Shown piece after piece: positions 45,409-54,051 of a stretch of DNA of 64,000 nt. The stretch's first letter is position 1, and every line of letters starts with the position of its first letter. The notes under the pieces were generated by a model. It was given only the letters and a program-made list of their open reading frames with translations, had not been told where the DNA came from and made no database searches. The translations under genes were made by a program, and so were the position numbers. Location: positions 22,190 through 86,189 of the forward strand of contig DLMI01000072.1 of NCBI GenBank assembly GCA_002478145.1, read 5' to 3'. The DNA is from Acidobacteria bacterium UBA7540 (lineage in GTDB: Bacteria; Acidobacteriota; Terriglobia; UBA7540).

Positions 45409-47226
45409 TCAGCCTCCGAACGGGAATGGCCCCAAGTGCTCTGCAAGCGGCCCGAGTGCGGCCACCGGCAAAAAGAGCAATGCCCCGATGATGACGATGG
45501 TTCCAAATAGCAAGAACCCAAACGTCAGCGAATCGTCACGCAATGTTCCGGGACCGAAAGGAGAGGACTTCTTTGCGCCGAGCCCCGCCGCCAAGGCGAT
45601 TGGAGCAAGGATCGGAAGGAACCGGCTGAACAGCATTACAAGTCCAGCGGCGATGTCCCATGGGATGGCTTCCGGCGCAGGGTTTGGATTGTCGTAAAAG
45701 CCGTAGGTCACCCCGAGTCCATCGAAGGCCGAACCGTTATTCGCTGAGGCCGATGAAAACTGGTACACCATCTGGGAAAATCCATGCGGGCCGGGATTGC
45801 TTGTGGCCTTCAGCCCCCAGTCCGTAGCGGCAAAGAGTCCTGTGGGCATCAGAATCATGATCGGATGCACCAGCAGGGCGATCATCGCCAGCTTCATTTC
45901 GCGGCCGCCGAGCTTCTTGCCCAGATACTCAGGCGTTCGTCCCACCATCTGCCCGGCAATAAAGATCCCAATCACCAGGAAGAGCAGCAAGTTGATCATT
46001 CCCACGCCCTTGCCTCCGAAGATGCAGTTCAACCACATCCCGACCATGGGAGACAGGGAGGCCAGCGGGTTCAGACTGTCGTGTTCGGCGTTGACCGCAC
46101 CACAGGTGACGTCAACGGTCACGGTTGCGAACGTGGCGCCTGCGGATGTCCCGAAACGCATTTCCTTGCCCTCAAGATTGCCGAGGTGCTGATCCACAGG
46201 CAGTCCGGCCACCGCTGGCAAATTGACCAGCAGCTTCCCACCGGGTGCACTTGCGCTGGTGATCTTGTAGCTTCGGGCCATGGGGTGAGCGATGAGGCCA
46301 GGATTCGGCTTTAACGTGTCGTAGTAGATCGCCCAGGCAATCCCGCCAGCAAACATCACCAACATGACCGAAAAGATCACGAGCGAATGCCGAAATCTCC
46401 CCAGCATGCGGCCGTACATCAGCACGAGGCAGAAAGGGAAAATCATCATGGCGAAGGTCGTGAGGAAATTGGTCACCGCCGAGGGGTTCTCGAATGGATG
46501 CGCGGAGTTCATTCCATAGAAGCCGCCGCCGTTGGTTCCCAGCATCTTCTGTGGCACGAAGGCTGCCAGTGGACCCACCACGATCGTCTGCTGTTTCGCT
46601 TGGCCGCTGTCCGTTGTCCCCATCGCCGCAGGTTCTAACGTCGAAACCTGATAAGAGCTTCGGTAGGTCATCGGCATGCCTTGTTGCACGAACACCAAGG
46701 AAAGGAGAAAAGCCACCGGCAGAAAGATGTAGACCACCACTCGCCACATATCGACGAAGAAGTTGCCGATCTTCTTTTCCCCGCGAAATAGCCGAATGAT
46801 CGCGGTGAGGGCACACAACCCCACTGCCGCCGACAAGAAGAAATTCGGTATGCAAAAGAAAATCTGGCTGAAATTGGAAAGGTGCTGGTCTCCCGAATAG
46901 TGCTGAAGGTTCGTATTGGTCATGAACGAGACAGCACTGTTGAAGATGGTTGTCGGCGACAAGAGTCCCTTGTGTTGCGGATTAAGCGGCATCCAAGGTT
47001 GAATCGACAAAATGAGATAGCCATAGATGAACAGTGCCGTGTTAAAGACGAGCAAAGCGACGGCATACTGCTTCCAGTCTTGCTCCCCCGAGTCCAGTTG
47101 CTTCTCAACCCAGCGGAAAATTCGTGGCGCGTGGTGCTTTCCCTCCATAATCCCCGTCATGTACTTGCTCAATGGGAACGCAATGATAATCGTGAAAACG
47201 ATTATGGAAAGCGGCAGGAACCACAT
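45409..47226 (-). CDS. kdpA: K+-transporting ATPase subunit A (KdpA)
   Basis: A 605-residue channel-like subunit of the SKT family with four selectivity regions; NGGGFYGMNSAHPFENP and TNTNLQHYSG are clear. It binds and passes K+ for KdpB to energise. Slightly longer than the roughly 560 residues of E. coli KdpA. Follows kdpF by 36 bases. Confidence 0.96.
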   Translation of the reverse strand: MWFLPLSIIVFTIIIAFPLSKYMTGIMEGKHHAPRIFRWVEKQLDSGEQDWKQYAVALLVFNTALFIYGYLILSIQPWMPLNPQHKGLLSPTTIFNSAVSFMTNTNLQHYSGDQHLSNFSQIFFCIPNFFLSAAVGLCALTAIIRLFRGEKKIGNFFVDMWRVVVYIFLPVAFLLSLVFVQQGMPMTYRSSYQVSTLEPAAMGTTDSGQAKQQTIVVGPLAAFVPQKMLGTNGGGFYGMNSAHPFENPSAVTNFLTTFAMMIFPFCLVLMYGRMLGRFRHSLVIFSVMLVMFAGGIAWAIYYDTLKPNPGLIAHPMARSYKITSASAPGGKLLVNLPAVAGLPVDQHLGNLEGKEMRFGTSAGATFATVTVDVTCGAVNAEHDSLNPLASLSPMVGMWLNCIFGGKGVGMINLLLFLVIGIFIAGQMVGRTPEYLGKKLGGREMKLAMIALLVHPIMILMPTGLFAATDWGLKATSNPGPHGFSQMVYQFSSASANNGSAFDGLGVTYGFYDNPNPAPEAIPWDIAAGLVMLFSRFLPILAPIALAAGLGAKKSSPFGPGTLRDDSLTFGFLLFGTIVIIGALLFLPVAALGPLAEHLGPFPFGG

Positions 47227-47262
47227 ATCCTTACCCTCCTCGCAGTCGGGTACAAAGCCCGC

Positions 47263-47343
47263 TCAGAACCATTCCGGCCGTATCAGAGCCGTGAACAGAT
47301 AAACGAACAAGAACAACACAATAATCGCGGTGACATAGATCAT
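47263..47343 (-). CDS. kdpF: KdpF small membrane subunit
   Basis: A 26-residue single-helix protein, MIYVTAIIVLFLFVYLFTAL followed by IRPEWF. The length, single helix, conserved YLFTALIRPE end and location directly before kdpA identify KdpF, a lipid-like stabiliser of the complex. An AGAGGTGA lies about nine bases upstream of the ATG at 47343. Confidence 0.88.
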   Translation of the reverse strand: MIYVTAIIVLFLFVYLFTALIRPEWF

Positions 47344-47360
47344 GGCTGTCGCTTCACCTC

Positions 47361-47456
47361 TTATATTTTTTCGCAGCCGTCCAGGAACAGTAAACACAAG
47401 AGCATTGCTATAATTCCTAGAAAAAACATTGCCGGCAGCCAAATCGCGAGATTCAT
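47361..47456 (-). CDS. 31-residue membrane protein upstream of kdpF
   Basis: MNLAIWLPAMFFLGIIAMLL then CLLFLDGCEKI: one hydrophobic helix with a short charged end. ATG at 47456 follows GAGGAGGGA, a strong ribosome-binding site, and the stop is 17 bases before kdpF. Small proteins of similar layout are found next to kdpF in other genomes, but no role is known; a second small stabilising subunit is possible. Confidence 0.65.
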   Translation of the reverse strand: MNLAIWLPAMFFLGIIAMLLCLLFLDGCEKI

Positions 47457-47572
47457 TTGCCGTCCCTCCTCGCATTTACCTCGAGCTTCCGATCTCTGTG
47501 GCCGTGCGCGGCATCGTTTGGCGCAGCGAAACCCGTTGCCCGAAGCTGCTCTTCGCTCACCCACATGTTCAT
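47453..47572 (-). CDS. possible 39-residue leader ORF of the kdp operon
   Basis: Starts MNMWVSEEQLRATGF at 47572 and ends with TGA overlapping the next ATG (ATGA), so translation would be coupled to the 31-residue membrane protein. A GATGAGG lies eight to ten bases upstream. Charged and soluble, no known family. It could be a leader peptide or a real small protein. Confidence 0.35.
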   Translation of the reverse strand: MNMWVSEEQLRATGFAAPNDAAHGHRDRKLEVNARRDGK

Positions 47573-47605
47573 GGGAACCTCATCACGACCAGACTACGGC
47601 GGCGG

Positions 47606-47634
47606 GTATAAAGAAGTCATAAAAAAGGCGTCAA
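47606..47634 (-). promoter_or_regulatory. candidate kdp promoter
   Basis: Minus strand TTGACG (47629-47634), 17-base spacer, TTATAC (47606-47611). The -35 box belongs to the downstream-most 33-bp repeat and the -10 starts at its end. The other two repeat units carry related boxes (TTGACG or CTGAGG with TTATAG). Confidence 0.5.
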
Positions 47635-47710
47635 GATTCTATAGAGAAGTCATAACAAAGGCCTCAGGATTCTATAAAGAAGTCATAAGAAAGGCGTCAA
47701 GATTCTATAA
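47612..47710. repeat. three tandem 33-bp repeats upstream of kdp
   Basis: Three contiguous 33-base units (47612-47644, 47645-47677, 47678-47710), each AGAAGTCATAAxAAAGGCsT followed by CAxGATTCTATAR. Units 1 and 3 differ at only two or so positions. They lie upstream of the kdp genes and contain promoter-like boxes, so they may be a regulator array spaced about three helical turns. Confidence 0.85.
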
Positions 47711-47997
47711 TCGAGCGGCGGGTCGCTACAACTTCCTTGGTGGGCTGCAGTCTTCGCCACCCATGCCTGGAGAGTCGAGTCAATTTTTATCGGCTTCGTT
47801 ACCTTGGCGTTTTTGAGCGCTGTCATCAACTCCTGATCACCGCCGCGCAGACGCACTTCCTGGAGATAATCATCCTGGGGCTTGAAGTCGATGCAGCGCT
47901 CTTTCAGCAGCATCGCCACGCGGTGGCTGGGTACCTGCCCGGCGAGCAGGGCGAAAACTCGATCTTGTTCATATCGGCAGGGACCTTCTGCGTGCAA
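47711..47997 (-). pseudogene. fragment of a small domain (DDYLQEVRLRGG type)
   Basis: The minus frame shows VFALLAGQVPSHRVAMLLKE, then IDFKPQDDYLQEVRLRGGDQ and ELMTALKNAKVTKP. This helical domain is recalled from larger acidobacterial proteins, where it reads like GIDFxPTDDYLxxLRxAGG. Here there is no proper ATG and the 3' part runs into the tandem repeats, so this is probably a remnant of a longer gene. Confidence 0.4.
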
Positions 47998-48179
47998 ACA
48001 TTTTTATCGCCGCCAACAATTGTTTTTGGCCAAGCGATTTTTATGCATTGAAGAAAATCTATTTGTTTGACCGGAATTAATCATCACTGTAATGTCACCT
48101 CGCTGGTCAACGGAGTTGAAGCATTTCAAAACTGATTAACAGGCCCTGACTGAGCAGAGAGAAGGTGAGAAGACCGCCC

Positions 48180-49613
48180 ATGAAAAAATTGTGCAGCACT
48201 ACGTCTAAGGTAATCGCCTTAGGTCTCGTGTGTTTGATCTCGCCGGCATCTCGGGCTCAGGCCCAAGACAATTCTTCCGCAACTACAGCCACCGCCGACA
48301 TCGCGAAGCGTGTGGAGGATTTGGAAAAGGAAATAGAACATCTTCAAGAGGAATTGGCGGCAGTTAAGAAGCAAGTCGGCATTGGGGCGCAAGCCCCAGC
48401 AGCGCCCGCGGCTGCACCCGCTGCTGTACCTGCGGCTGCGCCCGCGGCTGCGCCAACTCCTGCGCCCGTCCAGGCTGCGGTTGCGACGGCTTCGACGCCA
48501 TCTCCGGCCGCTCCCGCCGCTCCGTCCAAGACTACGCTAGGGAGCCTGCTTGGTCCGCTGAGCGTCACGGGGTTTGTGGACGGCTATTACGGCTATGACT
48601 TCGAACATCCCCAAGCGAACGCTCCGAGCGTGCTTGGCGGTAATCCTTCCACCACGCTTGCGGGACTGCGGGCCTTTGATAGCCCGCAGGAACAGTTCGC
48701 ACTCAATATGATTGAGTTGATCTTGGACAAGCCTCCGGACACCACAAACAGCCGCATCGGGTATCACCTCTCTTTTGGCTATGGAAACGCCATGAACGTG
48801 GTCAATAGCACCGATCCGGGCGGCCTCGGATTTGCCCAGTACCTCAAGGAAGCTTACGGTTCGTACCTCGCGCCGGTCGGCAAGGGCCTCCAGATCGATT
48901 TCGGCAAGTTCGTCACCCCGGCGGGCGCGGAAGTGATCGAGAGCAAGGACGATTGGAACTATTCGCGAGGCCTGCTATTTACCTACGCGATCCCGTTCTA
49001 CCATTTCGGCCTGCGCGCCAAGTACGTTTTCAACGACAAATACCAAGTCTCGGCCTACCTGGTGAATGGCTGGAACAACATTGTAGACAACAACACCGGC
49101 AAGACAGGGGGTCTGCAGTTTGGGTGGAATCCCAACAAGAAGTGGAGCTTGGTGCAGACCTACATGGTGGGTCCTGAGGAGAATAACAACAACAGCAATA
49201 TCAGGCAACTTTCGGATACGGTGCTGACCTACTCGCCGGCCGGCAAGGTCTCTCTCATGGTCAATTACGACTACGGCCGCGGGGACCGCATCAAGGCGTT
49301 TGTCAACCCCGTCTGGTGGACGGGCGTGGCGGGTTATCTGAAATATCAGTTCAACGACAAGTGGGCTTATGCAACCCGCTACGAGTACTATAACGACCAT
49401 TTCGGATTCACCACCGGCACGCCGCAGCATGTCAACGAGATTACGGAGACCTTCGAGCGCAAGATACTTGGTAACTTGATCACGAGGTTGGAGTACCGGC
49501 GCGACATGTCCAACCGTCCGAGCCTGTTCAAGGACGCGATGCCCGTGGACCAACAGGATACGGTAGAGGTCGGGTTGATCTACGCTTTCGATTTGAAGGA
49601 GCTTCATCCTTAG
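48180..49613 (+). CDS. outer-membrane beta-barrel porin with coiled-coil N-terminus
   Basis: A 477-residue protein. Signal peptide (VIALGLVCLISPASRAQAQ), a coiled-coil (AKRVEDLEKEIEHLQEELAA), an Ala/Pro-rich linker of about 55 residues, then a barrel of amphipathic strands (SVTGFVDGYYGYDFEHP, YSRGLLFTYAIPFYHFGLRA, YATRYEYYNDHFGF). Resembles OmpL-like porin-2 (BBP2) proteins. ATG 48180 is used. It is followed 106 bases later by an APC permease, so the two may work together across both membranes. Its 3' end is duplicated at 40451-40630. Confidence 0.82.
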   Translation: MKKLCSTTSKVIALGLVCLISPASRAQAQDNSSATTATADIAKRVEDLEKEIEHLQEELAAVKKQVGIGAQAPAAPAAAPAAVPAAAPAAAPTPAPVQAAVATASTPSPAAPAAPSKTTLGSLLGPLSVTGFVDGYYGYDFEHPQANAPSVLGGNPSTTLAGLRAFDSPQEQFALNMIELILDKPPDTTNSRIGYHLSFGYGNAMNVVNSTDPGGLGFAQYLKEAYGSYLAPVGKGLQIDFGKFVTPAGAEVIESKDDWNYSRGLLFTYAIPFYHFGLRAKYVFNDKYQVSAYLVNGWNNIVDNNTGKTGGLQFGWNPNKKWSLVQTYMVGPEENNNNSNIRQLSDTVLTYSPAGKVSLMVNYDYGRGDRIKAFVNPVWWTGVAGYLKYQFNDKWAYATRYEYYNDHFGFTTGTPQHVNEITETFERKILGNLITRLEYRRDMSNRPSLFKDAMPVDQQDTVEVGLIYAFDLKELHP

Positions 49614-49719
49614 GTACATTCAGCCGTGATTTCCCGGCAGGCGCGGCGCCAGAACTTCCGAAGGTTATCTTGCTGGTCATTACGGGCATGACGGTTACTT
49701 GATCAAAAGGAGAATGTAC

Positions 49720-51534
49720 ATGGCTGAGAAGACCACTGCTGAGATGAAACGGACCCTGGGCTTGACCGGTTTGACGATGAACGCGATGGCGCTCATCGCA
49801 CCGGGCGCCTTCCTTTGGCTCACGTTCATGATTCAGGCAACCACGGGCCAGACTGGACCGGCGATGTGGATCGGCATCGTTGTAGCCCTCGCGCTGTGCC
49901 TGGCCACGGCTGTCTGTTACGCGGAAATGGCGAAGCTATATCCGGGGACGGGGAGCTCCTATTACTTTGCCGAGCAATCCTTCCTCAATCACGACAAGGC
50001 GTGGCCCTATGCGCGCCTTTCGAAGTTCATTGTCGGCTGGGCGTCGCACCTTTACTACTGGATCTATCCAGGGGTCATGTGCGCGGTGATCGGGGTGTTC
50101 TGCGGATACATGGTGGGGACCCTCTGGCCGAATGTCATGACCGCTTCCACTCCTGGTCCGGCGTTTATGATGGTTTGCGCCATCGCCGCCGCGTTTGGCA
50201 TTGCTTATATTGCCCACCGTGGCGTGACGGGATCGACTGCGGTCAGCATTGCCATCAACGTCATCCAGATTTCCGCGCTGGTGGTCTTCTCTGTAATGGC
50301 ATTGGGCTACCGCATGAACCATCCTCCAGGGAGCGTGGCCTTCCAATTCGATCCGCAGACGAGCGCTTCCTACAGCTACGAATTCGCAACACAAAAAACG
50401 GTCGCGAATGGCCAGACGACTGAAACGATTGTGCGCAACTCGGACGGCGTGCCGCAGCCCTTGCTTGATTCATCCGGAAAGCCGGTGCCTTACCATGTGA
50501 GTTACCCTGACAAGGACGCCAGCGGCAATTTCCTGACCCACCCTGATGCGCTCTCTGTCGTCAGGGTGCACAATTGGGGTTGGGCGTTTGTTCAGGCAAC
50601 GGTCGCCATCCTGATTCTGGTGGGATTTGAATCGGTAACCTCGCTGGGCGGGGAGGCGAAGAACCCCAAGCGTGACGTTCCGATCGCGGTCATCGTCTCC
50701 TTGCTTGTTCAGGGGGCGTTTTGCTATCTGTTCGAATATTTCGCAGGCAATTACCTTCTCAACAGTGGCTACACCATGCAAAACGCGGTCGGCTCCGCAG
50801 CGCCCATTGGCGACATGATGGTTCTGGTGGGCGATGCTCTCTTCGGCCCAGGACGGGGACGGGTCTTTATGTTATGCGAGGCAGTCACGGTTTTCCTGGC
50901 GCTGATCGGCACCACGCTTTCGTGTATCAACACCGGGGCGCGTGTTACTTATGCAATGGGTAAGGACCAGGAGGTGCCGGAGCACTTCGGCATGCTGCAC
51001 TCAAAAAACCTCTCGCCGCATCGCGCCATCTGGACGTTGGCGGCGATTTCAGCGGTGGTCGGTTGCTTAGGGGTGATGATGGCGTTTGGCGATGCCGGCG
51101 CGCCTTCGGACGCTGCCATCCGGGCCTTGCCGCAGGGCTTTTGGTCGAGTTTCGGGTACTTAACCCACGACAAGATGGCGGCGCTGCCCAATTCTCTGCT
51201 CACCGTCACCCTGGCTTCGAATTTCGGCACTTTCTTGCTCTACGGTCTGAGCTGCGTGATTTGCCTGGTCGCTTTCCACAATCACCCGAAATTCAAGGTT
51301 GTGCGCCACCTCATTATCCCGGTGTTTGGGTTGCTCGCTAACCTGGCCTGCATGGGTTTCTACTTGGTTGGGCCCTTTATGGGATATGGAACGAAGATGG
51401 AGCCGCTGCTGGCCCTGGGAATCGCACTGGTCTGGGCCATTTACGGTGGAATCTACTTTGTCATGTCCAGCAAGGGTAAGGGACGAACCACGCTGGTCGA
51501 AGGCCGCGCCGAGAGGGCCAGATCCATGGGTTAG
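49720..51534 (+). CDS. APC-superfamily amino acid permease
   Basis: A 604-residue transporter with about twelve membrane segments. The first, LTGLTMNAMALIAPGAFLWL, is the usual APC TM1, and ESVTSLGGEAKNPKRDVP is the conserved TM6-loop signature. A loop of roughly 80 residues (YEFATQKTVANGQTTETIVR and following) between helices five and six is longer than usual. ATG 49720 is placed seven bases after AAGGAG; the ATG at 49714 is too close. The substrate is unknown. Confidence 0.85.
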   Translation: MAEKTTAEMKRTLGLTGLTMNAMALIAPGAFLWLTFMIQATTGQTGPAMWIGIVVALALCLATAVCYAEMAKLYPGTGSSYYFAEQSFLNHDKAWPYARLSKFIVGWASHLYYWIYPGVMCAVIGVFCGYMVGTLWPNVMTASTPGPAFMMVCAIAAAFGIAYIAHRGVTGSTAVSIAINVIQISALVVFSVMALGYRMNHPPGSVAFQFDPQTSASYSYEFATQKTVANGQTTETIVRNSDGVPQPLLDSSGKPVPYHVSYPDKDASGNFLTHPDALSVVRVHNWGWAFVQATVAILILVGFESVTSLGGEAKNPKRDVPIAVIVSLLVQGAFCYLFEYFAGNYLLNSGYTMQNAVGSAAPIGDMMVLVGDALFGPGRGRVFMLCEAVTVFLALIGTTLSCINTGARVTYAMGKDQEVPEHFGMLHSKNLSPHRAIWTLAAISAVVGCLGVMMAFGDAGAPSDAAIRALPQGFWSSFGYLTHDKMAALPNSLLTVTLASNFGTFLLYGLSCVICLVAFHNHPKFKVVRHLIIPVFGLLANLACMGFYLVGPFMGYGTKMEPLLALGIALVWAIYGGIYFVMSSKGKGRTTLVEGRAERARSMG

Positions 51535-51671
51535 AAAGAGAGTGAATCCGGAGAGGGGTGGCGTCCTTTCCCCAGGCAGCGTCGAGTTGTTTCGCAACCC
51601 CGTATTCAGTCGTCGATACCGTCAAAGGGGCCGCCGACTTGCCTAGCAAAGCGGGGCTTGAATCTACTCAC

Positions 51672-52823
51672 TCAAGGCACATTCTTCTGGAACAAGAGGG
51701 AAGCGAAGCTGGCAAGGTTGCGCCGCCAGACCATCCAGGTGTGGGCGCCCGGTGTCTCAATATCGGTGTGCTGGATTGCCTTGGACTTGAGCCAGTCACG
51801 GAACTTGCGGTTTATGTCGATGAGATGGTCGTCCGTGCCGCACGCGATCCAAAGCAGGCGCAGTTGCGAGTTAGCTTTGGAGTCGAGCGCCGGGAAGTCC
51901 GCCTTGAAGTCCTCGGTAAGTCCACCTGAGCTGAAAGCGCCGATCCAGGCGAAGTGGTCCAGAGTGTTCAACCCGGTTAAGAGGGACTCGGCGCCGCCCA
52001 TTGATAGCCCCGCGACAGCTCGGGACTTGCGGTCCTTTGAGACCCGGTAAGCCTCCTCGACCTGCGGAATGACTTCGTTGATCAGGGCGTCACGAAACTT
52101 CTGGAAGTTCCGTTGGCGAAGGCTGGCGTCGTGAAACGCCGCGAAGCCCTGGGAGACGATCTCCGGTGCGCCGTAGCCGAGGGGCATGACGACAATCATG
52201 GGCTTGGCCTTCCCCTGCGCAATCAGGTTGTCGAGGATCACGTGCGCGCGCCCGACGGCGGTCCAGGCGCTCGCGTCATCGCTGAAACCGTGCAAAAGGT
52301 AGAGCGTGGGGTAAAGTTCATTGGCTTTGGGGCTGTAGGCAGGGGGAGTATAAACGTAAAAGTCCCGATCATCGCCCACGATCCCCGACCTGTAGAAATG
52401 GTGGTGGATGGCGCCGTGTGGAACGTCGTTGATCTCCCACGGCAGGGAGGCCGGTCCGGGCACGTGTACGACACTCTGGGTGTTAAGCAGGTTGGGTTTC
52501 ATCAGGTGGTTCGAGGGGTCGATCAAGCGGACCCCGTCGGCCTCAAACGAGTAACCGTAGAAATCCGGCTCCAGCGGATCGGTAGTGATACTCCAAACAC
52601 CTTGCTCGTCTTTCTGCATGGGCACGGGCTCTGTACCCTCGCGGGCAAGCAAGACCTCCTTAGCATTGGGAGCGCGGAAGCGGAACGTAACACGATTGTC
52701 AGAGTGTACCTCTGGCGAGATCAGCGGCGGCGGGGCCTGAGGCCGCTGAGGCGACTGAGCCCATCCGAGAACCATCGACGCCACGAGGAAAAGCAAGGGG
52801 CAAAGCAGTAAGGTGCGGTTCAT
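51672..52823 (-). CDS. exported esterase (enterochelin esterase / Fes-like)
   Basis: A 383-residue alpha/beta hydrolase. Signal peptide (LLLCPLLFLVASMVLGWAQ), an N-terminal immunoglobulin-like E-set domain (VTFRFRAPNAKEVLL, DFYGYSFEADGVRLIDPSNH), then the catalytic domain with YLLHGFSDDASAW, nucleophile GLSMGGAES, acid in ACGTDDHLI and histidine in GAHTWMVWRRNL. Similar proteins hydrolyse siderophore or feruloyl esters; the substrate here is open. ATG 52823. Confidence 0.88.
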   Translation of the reverse strand: MNRTLLLCPLLFLVASMVLGWAQSPQRPQAPPPLISPEVHSDNRVTFRFRAPNAKEVLLAREGTEPVPMQKDEQGVWSITTDPLEPDFYGYSFEADGVRLIDPSNHLMKPNLLNTQSVVHVPGPASLPWEINDVPHGAIHHHFYRSGIVGDDRDFYVYTPPAYSPKANELYPTLYLLHGFSDDASAWTAVGRAHVILDNLIAQGKAKPMIVVMPLGYGAPEIVSQGFAAFHDASLRQRNFQKFRDALINEVIPQVEEAYRVSKDRKSRAVAGLSMGGAESLLTGLNTLDHFAWIGAFSSGGLTEDFKADFPALDSKANSQLRLLWIACGTDDHLIDINRKFRDWLKSKAIQHTDIETPGAHTWMVWRRNLASFASLLFQKNVP

Positions 52824-53254
52824 GGCTGTGGCGATCCTTTCGGGATTTGGACCTTCCACCCGGGCCCCACTTTGGGGCTTCCTGGGTCGGAGTGAGTATA
52901 CAACATTCCTCCCTTTCCGCTGCTTCACCGCTCGCTAAGCGTCAACTGCTTCCCGGCCTGCCTCTGACAGGCGTGTCCCTTCCCTGCCTCGCGCATTACC
53001 TTCAACCCCTCTCGATCCCTCCGGCTCACGCATAGCATCCGTTGTTTTTTCATCTCCCCAGTTTGCCCTATCTCAACAGGAACTTTCCATTTTGCTCAAC
53101 AAAACAGGAGCTTCTCACTCCGCTGCGACAAAAGCAGGCTGGAACCGTCCCAACGAAGGCGGCTAGGTGTATACTCTCAGTGCGCCGGGAACCCAGAAGG
53201 GAAATCCCGGATTACGACCTCAAGGATGAACCGACGATATGTGATGGGAGAAAT
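52824..53254. other. divergent spacer between esterase and oxygenase genes
   Basis: 431 bases without a supported gene. The plus-strand frame open across it is not needed for the oxygenase, which starts at 53255. No clear promoter. Confidence 0.45.
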
Positions 53255-53992
53255 ATGGAATACTTGGATCAAAAATGTATCGAGGGAATCCGTTCTGAAA
53301 CCTTCCAGGGGCAGCGACCCTACCCGTGGATCAACATCCAAAACACCTTGACCCAAGAGGGTTTCGAGCGTCTCCGTGGGACCCTTCCGGACGTATCCTT
53401 GTTCGAACGCCAAGTGGGGATCAAGCGCGCCTATGGGCAAGGCAGCCATGACCGTTATCTTCTGCATTATCACCCGGGCCTGGGGCTAGCGGAACCCTGG
53501 AGGGACTTCGTCGCCGAGCTCTATGGGGAAACCTATCTGTCCTTTCTCCACCGGCTGTTTGGCCCTCAAGCCGGAAAGCGTTTCATTCTGACTCTGGAAT
53601 GGTACTTCGCCTGGCAAGGTTGCGCCGTCTCGCCGCACTGCGACGCGAAGCGCAAGCTGGCTACCCACATTTTCTATTTCAATACGGATGCAGATTGGGA
53701 TTCGAGCTGGGGAGGGCACATCCTGATTCTGGACGATGGAGGACGCTTCAAACCCCATTCGGCCCCGGCCTTCGATGACCTGCAAGTCGGCGCCGAAATA
53801 GACCCGCGGGGAAATGGAAGCCTACTCTTCCAGCGCACGGACCATTCCTGGCACGGCGTGCGTCCGCTGCAGCCTCCGCCCGGCAAGTTGCGAAAGCTGT
53901 TCATCATCACCATCAACGTACCAACGTTGCAGGTGTGGTGGAGGCGCGTTCGCGGCAAAGATCCGGACGGTTATCCCTTCAAGGCAAACTGA
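53255..53992 (+). CDS. 2OG-Fe(II) oxygenase-like protein
   Basis: A 245-residue protein. The metal motif H-x-D appears in SPHCDAKRKLATHIFYFN, the distal histidine in DHSWHGVRPL, and the 2-oxoglutarate arginine about ten residues later in GKLRKLFIITI. The double-stranded beta-helix strands WGGHILIL and GNGSLLFQ are visible. Substrate unknown; related proteins hydroxylate peptides or small molecules. ATG 53255 has GGGAGA upstream. Confidence 0.78.
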   Translation: MEYLDQKCIEGIRSETFQGQRPYPWINIQNTLTQEGFERLRGTLPDVSLFERQVGIKRAYGQGSHDRYLLHYHPGLGLAEPWRDFVAELYGETYLSFLHRLFGPQAGKRFILTLEWYFAWQGCAVSPHCDAKRKLATHIFYFNTDADWDSSWGGHILILDDGGRFKPHSAPAFDDLQVGAEIDPRGNGSLLFQRTDHSWHGVRPLQPPPGKLRKLFIITINVPTLQVWWRRVRGKDPDGYPFKAN

Positions 53993-54051
53993 ACCTCTGC
54001 TCTCGCACTCGATTACAATGTTCTCTATCAACTGCGGAGTGGGGAGGCACA

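Noticed and set aside
47600..47720. CRISPR array at the 33-bp repeats
   Set aside because: The units are contiguous with no spacers, and no cas genes are present.
47457..47816. Plus-strand frame across the 33-bp repeats (EVIKKASRFY repeats)
   Set aside because: 33 is a multiple of three, so any open frame repeats; position upstream of kdp on the other strand fits regulation better.
52824..53254. Extended N-terminus of the oxygenase from 53042
   Set aside because: The added 71 residues have no domain, and a start with GGGAGA exists at 53255.
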